This document shows positions 46,478 to 58,473 of a stretch of DNA of 64,000 nt, in pieces. Below the pieces are notes generated by a model that was not told the DNA's origin, did no database searches, and was given only the letters and a program-made list of their open reading frames with translations. The stretch comes from Armillaria gallica (Eukaryota > Basidiomycota > Agaricomycetes > Agaricales > Physalacriaceae): the NCBI GenBank assembly GCA_037576215.1, contig JBANDB010000015.1:620001-684000 (forward strand), read 5' to 3'. A program made the position numbers and the translations under genes. Positions within the stretch are counted from its first letter, which is position 1. Every line of letters starts with the position of its first letter.

Positions 46478-46877
46478 TGTTATGATTTATTCACTTTTTT
46501 TGTCTTATCTTATCTTATCTCATACACCGGACCGACCAGGCTGCCATCTATAGGGGGAATCATGCAACGTTCCCATGTTATCTCTCAACCTTCCACGCTC
46601 TTGCTTTGCTATTGTGTGCTATGGCTCCAAGCCCTTGTACTTCGTTATCAACCATTCACAAATGTCTTAAGTTTAGACCCTAGTCTTTCGTATTTAAGTA
46701 GTAGTTCTCACTGCATGTATGCCAGCCTCGAACTAACTTTAATCCATACTGAAACTATCGCTTAATTCCTTGCCGAGCGCTAAGAACTTAGCCAAATCGC
46801 CTATAAAAGATCACATCGGTGACTGCCCGAATGCAAGACAGCCGGTGTTTATCATTGATAGGAATTCAGGTCTAATA
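46478..46877 (+). repeat. 3' LTR of the gypsy element
   Basis: 400 bp, same length as the 5' LTR. Three differences were seen, near positions 6, 367 and 374 of the LTR, all at CpG dinucleotides. Followed by target duplication AAAAG at 46878-46882. Confidence 0.94.
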
Positions 46878-47778
46878 AAAAGGTCTGCCGTCATAAAACG
46901 AGACTGAATTTTCTGTGGGGAACATGACAACATCCCTTAAGTCAAAATTAGCGAGGTGAACAACTCTGAGCTTAGGCGCAATCTCGAAAGCAGTAATCCA
47001 CCCAAGATAAAGGGATTCATGACAGAGGAAATAAAACTCATCAAGTCCATCGACTCTTTCTCTAACTGAAGAGATTCTCGAAAGAATAGACAGGTAATGT
47101 CAGCTCAGCTGATCTCCAGCACATTGATTGGTCCAATAGGAGCTGGAAGCACCAGTACATGACCGCGTTGCCCAAACAAACATCCTCCGCTTCGCCCACT
47201 TCTTCATTATCGTTGCAGTCATCATCATCATCTTTGATCCTAGCGCTCCAATGCCTAAGAGAAAAATCAAGACTCTGCCCATAACTTCGTTCAAGCACAC
47301 ACTCGAAAAGGGCGAGCATATCTTTCTTGATAGCAAGGTTATCATCGATAAACCCTCTTTTATCGTCGTTTTCCACTCCTTTAGCGAGAATATTGATGGT
47401 GAAGCGGGACCGGATATCAAGACAGAGCATCGTGACTGTATGCCTCCATGAGCTGCACAGAAAGATTTCGATGAGCATTTCTACAGGGAGACGATGGATG
47501 GGTGATAACGCTCTCTGGTAGTCGCGCCTAATCATAGTAAGCCGGGAAGCATGCTTCTCCATGGATTCTGTCACACATCTGAGGAGTTCTAGCACACTCT
47601 GGACTTGGCTGAGCGTCATATCGAGGTCTTGTATGGAGGATTCGAGCTGAGCAGTCTGAAGGGGCAGCGGTTTGGTGTTCGTGTTTACGAGTGCAGATAA
47701 ATCTGGTGAGTGACTGAGGGTTGCTATCCAGGCATATCTGTCGAGTAGATCGTCGAGAAAAGACTTTGTGAGTTGCAT

Positions 47779-49199
47779 ATTGAAAGATTGGCTGAGAATG
47801 TGGCGGTCAGTAGAGATGGCTGGTCGGAGAGCGATGCGCCACCTACAAGAAATTTGGTTTTGGGGTAGGTTGGGAATTGTGTTTATATGGACCGATGTAA
47901 CACAAAAAGCCACGAATATCAGAGAATGAGACGTCACGGGAGCGAGGATACAGGACGACGATCCGGGTAACTATGCTTCCGTGTATCAAAAATGAACAAA
48001 ACAGTTGCTATCTTTTCAGTTGCCACTAGGAATTCTTGTTCGCATATGTCCAACGTCCCCACTGCGATATACGTGGAATATGATCCAGAGTCCTGTACAT
48101 CAAGCGCCGAAAACATACATCTCTCTAAGAGAAGATGAACTTGCTTTCCACCAAACAATGGACACGCCATTCTTTTCCATCAAGATCTGGGAGAAATAGG
48201 AGAAAGCGTTATGCTATCACCCAGCAGTGAATTCTTATGCTGTTCCTTCGGAGCATGGTGGCATCGTCCCCGCATCCTGGATACTAGCTTGGTGAGGCCG
48301 ACGAAAATCAACGTATGCATACAGCTTGGGTGAACGAACATGAAACAGGCTGCAGAGGCTGGAGAGCTTTCCCTGATGAGATTCAGCAACAGAAGAGAGT
48401 GATCAGGATATCTACGCACTGTGCAATCACCTACACATGCTCTTGAAGAAAATTGAGGAGGTTATTCGCAGATCTGGTCCATCACCATACTTACCCTCAT
48501 GACGGGTAACTTGGACCAGCTCTCGGCAGCTGAGAAGACAGAATGTGGTATGTGATACGATAGTAAGTATGATCGTCGTCGTGAAAGGATGGATGGTCAT
48601 ATGTAGGTGCGAACTTTGCTCAACAGCCCGGTTCGGTATCCGGCAACTCCCGCCCCAAGCGACAAGGTCACGGAGAGTCCTCCATAGTTGAGCTCCTCAT
48701 ATGGGGAAGATGTGGCGACGACTTCAAAAATATCTATGCCGCACTATATTCGCGGTATGAGAATGAACAGAGTATGAGATATGCGAGCTTCTCATGGCAG
48801 ACAGTTAGTCTCTGTTGGGCTCTTGTATCGATCTACTTACGTGTTGGCTTATTTCCGACGGGGTTTCGTAGTATATAAAGCTAGGTGTTTCATAGTTAGT
48901 CCCCATGTCGCATTTCCCACAGATGTAAACCAAATTACTACTCACTTCATTTGAGTTCAGCCCCACGATTCTAACACAGAGATATTGATGTGATGTAGAG
49001 GCTTCTCAGTTCCGAGTCCTGTATATACAGGATTCGGTCTTTGCAACCTGAGCTCTAAATGTGGCTGTGTATGTTGGTGATTCCCCGAGGATTCCCCTTT
49101 TGGTTCTTTAGCGAACTGTTGTGAATCGTCAGAGTTTGAATTCGGCTGTGAACCGTGAACGCGCCCGTTTAGGCAGGTGCTCGCTGGCAAAGTCGTCTC
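47779..49199. other. Gene-poor region
   Basis: Leader of the split F-box gene, then about 1.2 kb with only short frames. Nothing recognised. Confidence 0.4.
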
Positions 49200-49345
49200 C
49201 CTCGCTGGGGGCGATTCACACTTTTTGGCCTACAGCAATGGCGAAGTCACACTTGGTTCACAACTTTTGCCAGCTTGATTCACAGTTTTGGGGGCCCAAT
49301 TCACAATATTATTCACACTTTTTAGCAGGCCGATCACTTTTTGGC
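49200..49345. repeat. TTCACA motif cluster, left flank of the Crypton
   Basis: TTCACA at 49215, 49257, 49279, 49300 and 49312 plus GTCACA at 49247. Two of them extend to TTCACACTTTTT, and a related GATCACTTTTTGGC lies at 49332. The same core recurs at the other end of the element. Confidence 0.7.
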
Positions 49346-49715
49346 TGGCAAAGTCTGCGCTTTACACCTTGGACTTCGCCAATTCTTTCCTCGCTCACTC
49401 GCCATGCTCGTCAATAGGCTAGGATTTTGAGGGATGGGATAGGGAGTTGGAATCTTATTCTTAGGGATGGATGGAATAAATATAGAAATATGATTTAATA
49501 ATAATACAACTGGTCTGATTCTCCTACTTCTTCTTGATCTGTAAAGCGGAATGAAGAGCATTGATTGTCTTGCTCCCAGGGAGCTCCTGACGTCATGCTT
49601 CAAGGGCCTGGATCACATCATCTGAGCTTTGTCCCTCCGCAATCATGGTCTCGATGCGCTTCACAAAGAAATGATGGTTGCCCCAGATTTTTCGGGCCTG
49701 GGTAACGATCTCGCG

Positions 49716-52700
49716 TTAGCACGATATAATGGAACAGAACGGAATTTCATAGCATCGTACCTTGGCATCATTACGAGGTCTCCATGATGGCAGTCTGCCC
49801 TTTCCCATAGTGCCATTCTTCAAGCTACCCCATTTATTCTCAATCAACCGTAACGGTGGTAGTCTTCCGATGTCATCTAGCACAGTCCCCTCACTCCATG
49901 ATTGCCAGATAGTCTTCACATCAGGGTAATCTCCGAGGCTTCTAGGTGCATAGCAGTCCCACAGCTGTACCGGATTTGTTACCTTAGAAAATATGGACTG
50001 CCAGTTAGTCTCTGACTTTTTGAACGTAGGTAGGACTTGGGGTGTATATGCAGTCGGAGAAGGGATGATGAGATCATGAGATGAACGAGGCTGGGGAAGA
50101 GATGGTAGTGATGGTAGAATAGGAAGTACGTAGTAAGTCTTCTGACTGATGTCAAGTACGTATGGCATGAAGATATCCGTCTGTTTGGAAAACGAGGGCA
50201 ACGGGAGATTTGATACTCTCGTTGGGCTGCCAAACGGGGATATCGGGATTTGACTTGACAAGCAATCTGAATCAAAGAGCCGACAAGGATGCAGAACTGG
50301 AGAGCTTGGCGGCGAGGACATATGAACGTCTTGACTGTAATTCTCCAATACTGAAGAAACTTTTAGCTTTGAAATTAAGGGATCTGAAAGGGAGCACCCA
50401 CCTCTCGATGGCACTATAGCTTCTCCAGCCTGACAGTTTATAGAGGTGCTCACTGAACCTGGGAATCGGATAACAGCACCCTTCCCTCCTGGAGGTTGCT
50501 TTGAAGGAGATAACGGATCCGTACGAGCAATCAAGCGCTCCATCAGACGTGTCTGAGCCTGGGCATTATCTTCAAGGCCCCGAAGACGGTACGACATGGC
50601 TGAGACTGCATGCCGTGTCGGTGTCTCATGAAATAACATACTAACATCGCCATCTGAGAGGCTCACTTCCTCTCGTGCCTTCAATGCAGAAGGCCACTTG
50701 TTAAAGAAGGCCTTTGCATCAGCATCTTGAATGATCTTGATGCGTTGGAGAAGCCCGGAGTTTGGAAACTGCAGACTGATTGCAGCCATCGTCTAAATCA
50801 ATGTTAGGTAAGGAATCCCTCTGGAAAAATAAGAAGTGGCTGGCTTACCCTCCAGAAGAAAGGCCGCAGTTCCACAAGGAGGTGCAGGAAGTTATATGTG
50901 CCCTCATTTGGGGACCCGCTCTCCTGCAAGCACACTAAGGCCCCTTCGACAAATGGAAAGACCCTTTTCTGCAATTCTATAGGTACATCTATGCTAGCCC
51001 ATGGAACGGAGTAACTCTCGCCGACTGCAAAGCCTGCAAGAGCAACAACAGCCTGAAACAAACAGTCAGCACATCCTGTGAACTGATGTAGCAATACATT
51101 ACATACAAGCTTCGGAATCTTTGCCGTGTACGTCTCTCGCCGTTCGTTACCAGCCCAGTTGCCTGTTGCATCTACCTGATCTGAAGGAACACTTTGGAAA
51201 AGTGATTATAAACACATGGGATAGTGGGAATGATCCAAATCAAACCTACCCCATATCTTCCAGGATTGTAGGCATTGTCCGGCGTGCAAGATGCGTTTTC
51301 TTCTTTGTTGTGACTGATGTTCGGTCCAGAAAGTTCTGGTACATCTTTCCAAAGGCATCTCCGGTAAAGCCTTTGTCGACCGTTTTCCCAAACATTAGCA
51401 ATTGCTAGATTCTTTCATGAGTAAATGAGCTCAGATTAATGAACTGAACTGACATTCCGAAACGTAGATGGCCTTGTCCAGTCCCATCTGCTAACCTTGG
51501 AGCAGAGGTGCTCTTGATCGAACATATACTGTAACTGGATGGATAGTGCACCAATCGGACACCGCAAAATATTTCTATTGGGTAAAACGAAGCTGTACGC
51601 AGGTGCCGTTTTCTGTCAAACACGGTCAGCCTGACCCGTGAGATATAAGAACAGGAAATGATTAATACTGACCCCTGGTTTCGCAACCTTTGTTTGATAG
51701 AAAAGACTCAGGACCCCAAATAAACGACGCCCTTGACCAGATACTTGCCCGTTCAAGAAATGGAAGTCCGGGATATTCACATGGTAGGGCTGCAGGCATG
51801 TTATAGGCAGGTTGATCACCTCATCTCCCCGGTTGAGGGTTGTCGCTTGCCAGGTCCATGAAAAATGTGATTTGACAATGGTCAGAACTTCATGCAAACA
51901 GTAAGAATAAGATGTCGCAATCAATAGAACGACGCACCTTGGTTTTGGCTGAAAATTGCAGCTGTAATCTCGTTAAACTGCTCTGGCTGAAGCTCCTGGT
52001 CTAGAATTGTGTTCTTCGCAATATCAAAATCTTCGGTCCTAGTGGCAGTGAGATCATTAATATAAAAGCATGAAGAAATAAAATCACTTACTGAAGGCGG
52101 TGTCGTTGCGCCTGTATCATAACAGCCTTGTAGAATTCGAGAGTTCGAGAATTTGAAGCTGGCCGGCTGTCCTTCAATTCAGGGTGGTCATCCTCTTGTC
52201 GACCACGGACACGACCCAACATTGTCATGATCTTCTTGAGGGAAGACTAGACAAAGTGAATAGCATAACATAAGAGCATGCACACGGACTGATGCAATAT
52301 AAAATGCATACCACTGAGAGTCTTTCATTAGTCTGTTTTGGTGTTCCACGCTTGGTGAGAAGTTGTCGCGTTGCAGCATATTTGAGGTAGTGAATTATCA
52401 AATTTGCGTCCACAATATGGTCGGGTATGAGTCTGTCATGGATGGCCTGAGGGAGCCATTGCTGTGAACTCTTCATTAATTCCTGCTTGCTGAAAGAACA
52501 GAACACAACTGAGTCGTATACGTACCTTCCATTGAGCAATAACTGCTTGCTCAGTAACTCGACCGCTTTTCCGTCGCGTCTGCAGGATGTACTCATCGGC
52601 CCATTCCGTGGCTTTGGCTGCTGCTGGGGGCTGAAAACTCTTGGTGCTAATGCCGCTAGTTGCTCTCACTACATCATCACTAGTACGTTCCTCGATAGTC

Positions 52701-53511
52701 TCATACTCGTCAATGTCCATCTCATTCTCTTTGCCAGCTTCATCTTCATCATCATCTTCATCACCATGCCCAAGGCCGAACCCTTCCTCGAAAGACTGCA
52801 CCAGCTCTGCTGCATCCTTAACCACTTGCTCTGAATTGAGAGACCTTGCAGACTGAAGCAGATCAGAATCGTCGTCAACCTCTTGGAATGCGGAGACTTG
52901 TGGGGGCGGCGTAGACGTAGATGCCGTGCAAGGCAACAAAGTAGCGCATCCTGAAGTAGACGCGGTTGGGCCAGAGTCCTGTCGTGATGATTCGTGGGGA
53001 GTGTTGCTAGTACTAAAATAGCGGCATCAGATAAAAGGCCACCTGCAAGTATACAAGCCTACGCACCTTAGCAGAGTGAAGCCATGTTGCGCTAGCCGGT
53101 CTAGCAACTCCTTTTTCAATCCTGTACACTTCAACCCCCGAGACTTGCATTCCTCCTTCAGCCGTTGGACCGTATACAGATGTTTTGCTCTGACAGACAA
53201 GAAGAATTAGTGTCACAAAGCTCTGGTACCATCAGAAAACTCACGAATCTCCTCCTTTCGAACGTCGGCCTTGCGTCCTAACAGGCCCGATTGATGAAGG
53301 CAGATGTGTGCTGTCCGGGGGTGCTGGGAGTGCTGGGGAGGTGACGACACGTCAGCGTTGAGCACCGGACTGGGAACAACCGAACGATGAGCTCACAGGC
53401 ACGATGGGCAACCAGATTCTCGGTCCCAGTTGCTACATTGGTCGTCAAACTTGATGGCCGGGATATTGCCACAAGGACCGGGTCGAGGTTCTCATCAGAG
53501 AAGCTTGCCAT
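49716..53511 (-). CDS. Crypton-type tyrosine recombinase: SAP, Ndc10-like and GCR1_C-like domains, multi-exon
   Basis: Many short exons on the complement. Start MASFSDENLDPVL at 53511. After two introns a SAP-type DNA-binding helix pair, LKEECKSRGLKCTGLKKELL (about 53160-53090), then a Ser/Thr and acidic linker. Next comes an Ndc10/Crypton block (IMTMLGRVRGRQEDDHPEL, about 52240-52180), then HFSWTWQATTLNRGDEVINL (about 51870), the recombinase box KKKTHLARRTM (about 51300, giving H-x2-R) and GNERRETYTAKIP (about 51135) with the likely nucleophile Tyr. The last exon (50789-49716) ends in a GCR1_C-like segment, DYPDVKTIWQSWSEG and WRPRNDAK. The order matches Cryptons of agaricomycetes. At the intron near 51270-51190 no canonical splice keeps the frame, so the copy may be damaged. 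It would cut and join DNA to move the element. Confidence 0.72.
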
Positions 53512-53619
53512 GTAGGGTAGTAATGGTTACGAGAGCGGCACAATGGCAGAGACGCAGACGAATCTCGCCTGGTGGCACAAAGGAGTCAAGAGTTAGACTA
53601 GGATTCCCAGGGCGTCACG

Positions 53620-53695
53620 CGAAGTCACACTTTTTGTGTGAATTGCCGGCCAGTTCACAAGCCGGATTAGTGTGAATTACCCTATTAGGGTTCAC
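53620..53695. repeat. TTCACA/TGTGAA motif cluster, right flank of the Crypton
   Basis: GTCACACTTTTTGTGTGAA at 53624-53642 forms a 6-bp hairpin with a T5 loop. TTCACA at 53654, TGTGAA at 53671 and GTTCAC at 53690 follow. The core CACACTTTTT is shared with the left flank. Confidence 0.65.
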
Positions 53696-54424
53696 TTAAG
53701 ATTTGTGGATCTTAGACGCTTTTTTATTTGCTTACAAATCAATTCTGTTGACAATTTCCGGTCCGGCCAAAGAGCATTGATAACTCACCTTCACTGACTT
53801 ACATTGCTTCCTAATCGCCGGGAAAGTCGTCTCTTTTATTTCTTTTGCTGTGACACCTATTCTAGATGTTCTTTGATCAATACTGTAGCCCTAAGAGCCC
53901 AGATTGGCGTCCATAGCTCCCAAAACCCTCGAATGAGGCAGCTGAGAGGAGCGACTCCCAAATGACGCACACGCACCCACTGTGCTGGACACTATTCAGA
54001 GTGATCCCCATCACCATCGACACCCAGCACACCCAGTAGCGCACGCCAACCCATCCCTCATCACCACGGCTACCCGTATGGAAATCCGCTCTAATCGCCA
54101 CAAACTACGAGTTCAAAACGCAAAACCATGCTAAGGACATACCAACATTAACAATCGGACAATATCTTCCAACGTTAGGCTGCATGCATGCCCAGAAACC
54201 CTACCAGAGCTCGACCGACGACGGCAAAGTAACGGCGCCGATCTCATCCAGGTAAGTTTACGGTAAATTACGGTCATTTTTCGCTCACCTTTGGTCCTAG
54301 GTTACTGTCGGTATCTTCCAACAACACCACACTTTCTTCTTGTCTCCTCTCCATGACCGTGACCATCATTTTGACCATCTACCATCGTGCGCACTCTTGT
54401 TTTGGCATTCCAATTCACTGATCT
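53696..54424. other. No supported gene
   Basis: Short frames only; nothing recognised. Confidence 0.4.
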
Positions 54425-54720
54425 TTTTATTCTGTCCCGAGAATTGCTTCCCGTTGCTTTGGTTGTCGTTGCGGCTGCAAGTATCGCTCCTGCCGCCGCT
54501 GCACTGTTTCTAATGATGCGCTGAGACGGAGTGGTTTCTGTTTGCTCGCGTCCCTGTGATAGTGGCGAGATCCACTCCTGCCGCCGCGTTGTTTTCCACT
54601 GGTGTGTTGCGACGGTGTGATTTCTTGTCGGATACGTTTCGTTTGTTGTTCCCGCCCCGCCTGCTCGCCATTTCTTGTATTCATAGGCTTGTCACTCGAC
54701 CTTTGCTGCTGCGCGCTTGC
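54425..54720. repeat. Dispersed repeat, copy 2
   Basis: Diverged match to 24225-24400 (TGTCCCGAGAATTG, CCTGCCGCCGC, TTGTTGTTCCCGCC), with the CTGCCGCCG part occurring twice. Its right end overlaps one arm (54707-54723) of an inverted repeat whose other arm is 54799-54815. Confidence 0.5.
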
Positions 54721-55952
54721 CATCTACGTGCGGGGGCGACGGGAAGGAAGAACAAGCACCAAACAAGCGCCAGCGTCGAAGCCCACTATTTACAAGAAAT
54801 GGCAAGCGCGCAGCAACATTGCTCAGGTCTATGAAAACCACGAAACGCACGCATGATAGGCTGACGATGATGGCGACCACTTCCGCTTCTTTTCTTTCCG
54901 AATTTTTTTAAATCAATTTAAATATTCTGAAATTACCTATCTGTTGTTCACCTACCGGCTCACCAAAACTACTTGAGGACTCGGACTTGCCACGCTTGCG
55001 ATGGCCCCCCGCTTTATCTCAAAATTTCACTGCGAACGAACTGAACGCATCCAAAGTATGTTTCCCGTACTATTTGACCGAGAGCATGAAGCCTGCTGGC
55101 AGCTCAATGTAACGCAACAATAGGAAATATAGTTTAAATAGATTCATTTTTGATTGGTAAGGATAAATAAAAAGTGGTATGTTGTCCAAGTTCGTGCAAT
55201 GTCATATTTCACCAACAAATCTCGCTGACCTTGCAACGTTACCTTCATAGCTCCTGATCCGGGAGAAATTCGGTGGCGGTGATTCCAATGATATTGACCC
55301 GGCACCGTAGTCACGGTGAGAGAATGAACCGCGATCTCGACATAATTTGAAGAGACCGAGATACTGTGCTCGGCACTCAGACGTTCCCCGCCCAATAGAC
55401 TTTCATCAAAAAACTAATTGAGAATTGAACCTTTCTCCCCTCAGCGTCACTTCCGAATACCGCTGTTTTCTTGGCGCAGTGCTTCCCGTAATGCAATGAC
55501 TCGTGGCTAAGATCAGACTACTTGTACGTTTTCCGTTAAGCTTTATACACTGGCTTGTGTCGGAAAACAATGCACAGCGTCATTTTATGAGAACTGCAGC
55601 TCTTCGTGGCATCGCATTGATAGCTAGCAATGCGGGCGGGTCCCTCCAGCAACCATGTCGCCAATCCGATCTGCCATGGCGAGCTCTAACGGACCGTTCA
55701 ACCACTCCTGACGACTTAAACCCTTCCCTTTACGGAGACAAGCGCCGGAAAACTTCTAACAGCTTCATTCTGATTGGTATAGCATAGGAAGAAACAGAGT
55801 GGTTATTATAAAAGTACATGATTGGAGAATTCAAGTTTCCGTCGTATTCGAGTTTGTGATTCTTCGGCATCAATCCATACCAATGGCTTATTCGGTATGC
55901 TGGGACCTGTCACCAAGTCATATCAAGGATAATATACATGTTTACGAAGAAC
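54721..55952. other. Intergenic; includes a duplicated block at 55010-55330
   Basis: The 55010-55330 block matches 58910-59200 (for example GATTCATTTTT, ATGTTGTCCAAGTTCG, ACCTTACCTTCAT-type strings). It marks the left border of the tandem duplication that contains the GMC genes. No gene seen. Confidence 0.5.
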
Positions 55953-58424
55953 TTACTGGACATTGAAGAGTGCCTGCTCACTAGCAAGGCAGGCACCGCA
56001 GTTTGCTCGATACGAGGCTTTAATAAGATCAGCAGCCTTCTCAGCGACACCATACAAGCTTGCCGCGAGGTGAGCGCTGACATGCAGAGGTACGACGGAG
56101 GCATCGACGACTCGGACGTTAGAGGTATCGTACACCTTCAACTGTGAATTAACAACGCCTAAAACACCAACAGTGACGTCGTTAAATACAGGAATTAGAA
56201 TAGTGTAACTTACCACCAAGACTACGTTTCATCATAGCCAATGTACCAATTGGGTGAGACACCGCTGAGAAGCCATCGGTAATCCATGCCCTCCAATCTT
56301 CTTCGCTGCCGCCATCAGCATCATCAGGGACTGAATTACCCGGATGACATTCCCCGCTCGAAAGTTCGCTACATAAAAAACCATTACTATACAAGTTTGC
56401 TTCCGACCTACAAGAGGGCTAACCTGAGCGGAGGACTGGAAAGAACCCTGCGAGACAGTCGGGCAGTGGCGATCTGGACATCAAGGTCCCAGTCAACGGA
56501 GAAATATTTTACGTTGATTGTCGGATGAAAAAATGGATCAGCTGTCTGCGAAGAAGGATGAACGAAAGATAGTCCAGACTGTATTGCTTGACATACCGAA
56601 ATTTGTACGGTCCCTCTGCTGAATGGGAGAAGTTGCCATTGATCAATCCCTAGAGGACTAGAAGAAAATCAGAACAAGATCACGAACTAAGCATGGCCAA
56701 ATTCACTCTGGGTAGCCAGTATCAAAGAAAATCTCAGCGATGGGTGCTGATGGTTCAGGTTAGCTTACAGTACTAATCCAGTACTTATGAAAGGAACATC
56801 TCACCGTTCTCGTTTATAATCAGGTCGGCTTGTATGTTATAAATCTGCTCCAAAGCTTCTGCGCTTAGAGCCGAGTTCGCTTGACTGCTGGCCCAAGATG
56901 ACAAATTGGATTGAATTTTTCGGACGGATTCTTCTGCCTTGTCACCGAATACCTGGTAGATGTTGGGGTACGCAATGGCATCTGATGGTCCATCTCCTCC
57001 GCGGTCAAAGTTTCCGGCAGCACCGAGTGAGTTTATTGTCTACGAATATACATCAGCTGTGTCTTGATTAAATGCGTGTAACAATCAAGGCCCAGTACCT
57101 GCTCCTGAAGATTCCGCCCAACGGTTTTGAGATCGATATAAGTATTGATTCCGAGAGGTCCCAGGACATCAGAGTCGCCGATCCCCGAAAGTTGAAGGAG
57201 TGCAGGAGACTGAAAAATGGTGGGTGAGGAAGGTCGCAGTGACAAATACACGATAACTTGGACATGCCTGGATGGCACCGCATGCAACAATGACTTCTCT
57301 GTTTGCAGTAGCAGTGTATCGAGTTGAACCGCTAGCGGAAGCAAACTCAACACCAGAAGCAGTCAAAGGAATGCTGCTAGCATTCGCCCAATTTATCTTG
57401 GTTACCTTCCGTAAGGGTAAAAACCGGAAACTTCACAGGCTAAACTACTCAACGTACCTGATGTTTGACAAGGGTGAGCCAGTTAGGCCGTGCATTTTCG
57501 ACTGGGGTAAGATATGCTTGAACAGAGGAAGAACGATGATCACCGTCATGCCAATCAATGGTCTATATGATGTATTCTTTAGTGTAGTAGCGAAATGTGA
57601 GATTTGATACTCGCAAATGGTGTGATCGATACCGCATTTGCGCTGCCGCCATTAATATCAGGCGTCTGATAGATGCCCGTAAGGTTGGTAATCGTATCGA
57701 CGAAGTAGCCTTGCTGAAGTCCGCCGTACATCCGATCGGGGTATGTCACTTGAACGGGTCCGGCATATCCGTGGAAATCAGGGATATATTGCGCGCCTTT
57801 CTCAGATTGTTGCTCGTTAGGTGGGGAAAAATCCTCTGACTGAACGGGAAGGGCGTCAAATGCCGGCAACAAAAATGACCGCAGAATGCGTACTTTTTTC
57901 ATGTAATTCAACATGCCATCCCAGTTCCAACCCACATCTGACTCGTAGTCTTCCAGGAGTAAAGACCAAGCGTCAAACTGGGCGTCCAAACCGCGCGTAT
58001 AGTGACCGCCGTTTATCGAAGAACTTCCACCCAAAGTTTTTCCCCTAGTTCATCTCGAGTTAGCCGACGGTTTGTCCGTCCTATAGGGGACCTACCCATG
58101 TATTGTCTTGCCTTGGTCTGTTATCCAAGCCCAATCCAGTTCACTACCGAAGGCCTGACCATAAGCATAGATATCATATACACGAGGGTCGCCACGGTCA
58201 TCGCCTCCGGCCTCGATGAGAAGAACTGTTACATCAGAGTCTTCTGCAAGTCGGGCTGCGACCGTAGTGCCAGTAAGACCGGCGCCAATGACGACGTAGT
58301 CAAAAGATTGGCCACTGGCCTGTGATGGGTCACTAGTAACTACGGAGGCGCGTTTGGTTAAAGGAAAGGCAAGAACACAGGATACTAAAGTGAAGAGTAT
58401 GAGTGAAACGGCCCCTGAGCACAT
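55953..58424 (-). CDS. Secreted GMC oxidoreductase (aryl-alcohol/glucose oxidase-like), multi-exon
   Basis: FAD flavoenzyme oxidising an alcohol or sugar to give H2O2, by family. The N-terminus has a signal peptide ([19 protein letters not shown]) and a probable KR processing site. The FAD motif [17 protein letters not shown] follows, then WITDQGK and the GMC signature [10 protein letters not shown] across the first intron (58095-58045). A second intron is at 57893-57840. Later blocks are [27 protein letters not shown] (signature 2, split by an intron), [24 protein letters not shown] and [13 protein letters not shown]. Both catalytic histidines are present, in VSHPIGT and in [20 protein letters not shown]. 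About ten introns of 45-60 nt; the splice near 57610 is unsettled. TATATAAGG lies about 50 bp upstream. Probably functional and extracellular, with a role in wood or litter chemistry inferred only. Confidence 0.9.
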
Positions 58425-58473
58425 AGTAGAGAAAGAACGCTAGATGCGATGCGGAAAAGCATGAAAACGCCCA

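Larger units (their letters stand above)
38432..46877 (+). mobile_element. Ty3/gypsy chromodomain retrotransposon (chromovirus), 8.4 kb
   Basis: Two 400-bp LTRs, 5-bp target duplication AAAAG (38427-38431 and 46878-46882), gag with a CCHC knuckle, and pol in the order protease, reverse transcriptase, RNase H, integrase, followed by a chromodomain. This order places it in the chromovirus branch of Ty3/gypsy. LTR difference is 3 in 400 by eye, so insertion is recent, yet pol has five in-frame stops and about two frameshifts, so this copy is non-autonomous. It lies antisense inside an F-box gene. Confidence 0.96.
37623..47778 (-). pseudogene. F-box/leucine-rich gene split by a gypsy retrotransposon
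   Basis: The 5' half (47778-46883) encodes the helical N-terminus, coiled coil and F-box core SPIHRLPVEMLIEIF, then jumps to SWRHTVTMLC, lacking about 30 residues including the usual GPWxLG block. A 1-nt shift near 47090 moves the frame before GWITAFEIAPKLRVVHLA. The 3' half (38431-37623) resumes with PQEDEISKYLGVVKSAQ and stays open for about 270 codons. The two halves meet at the target CTTTT (AAAAG on the plus strand), duplicated on either side of the element. The internal deletion and the shift show that the gene carried damage besides the insertion. Order of events cannot be told from sequence alone. Confidence 0.87.
49200..53695 (-). mobile_element. Crypton DNA transposon (estimated limits)
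   Basis: Limits are set by the outermost TTCACA-type motifs flanking the recombinase gene. Cryptons lack terminal inverted repeats, so the exact ends, normally short direct repeats, could not be read. Confidence 0.55.
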
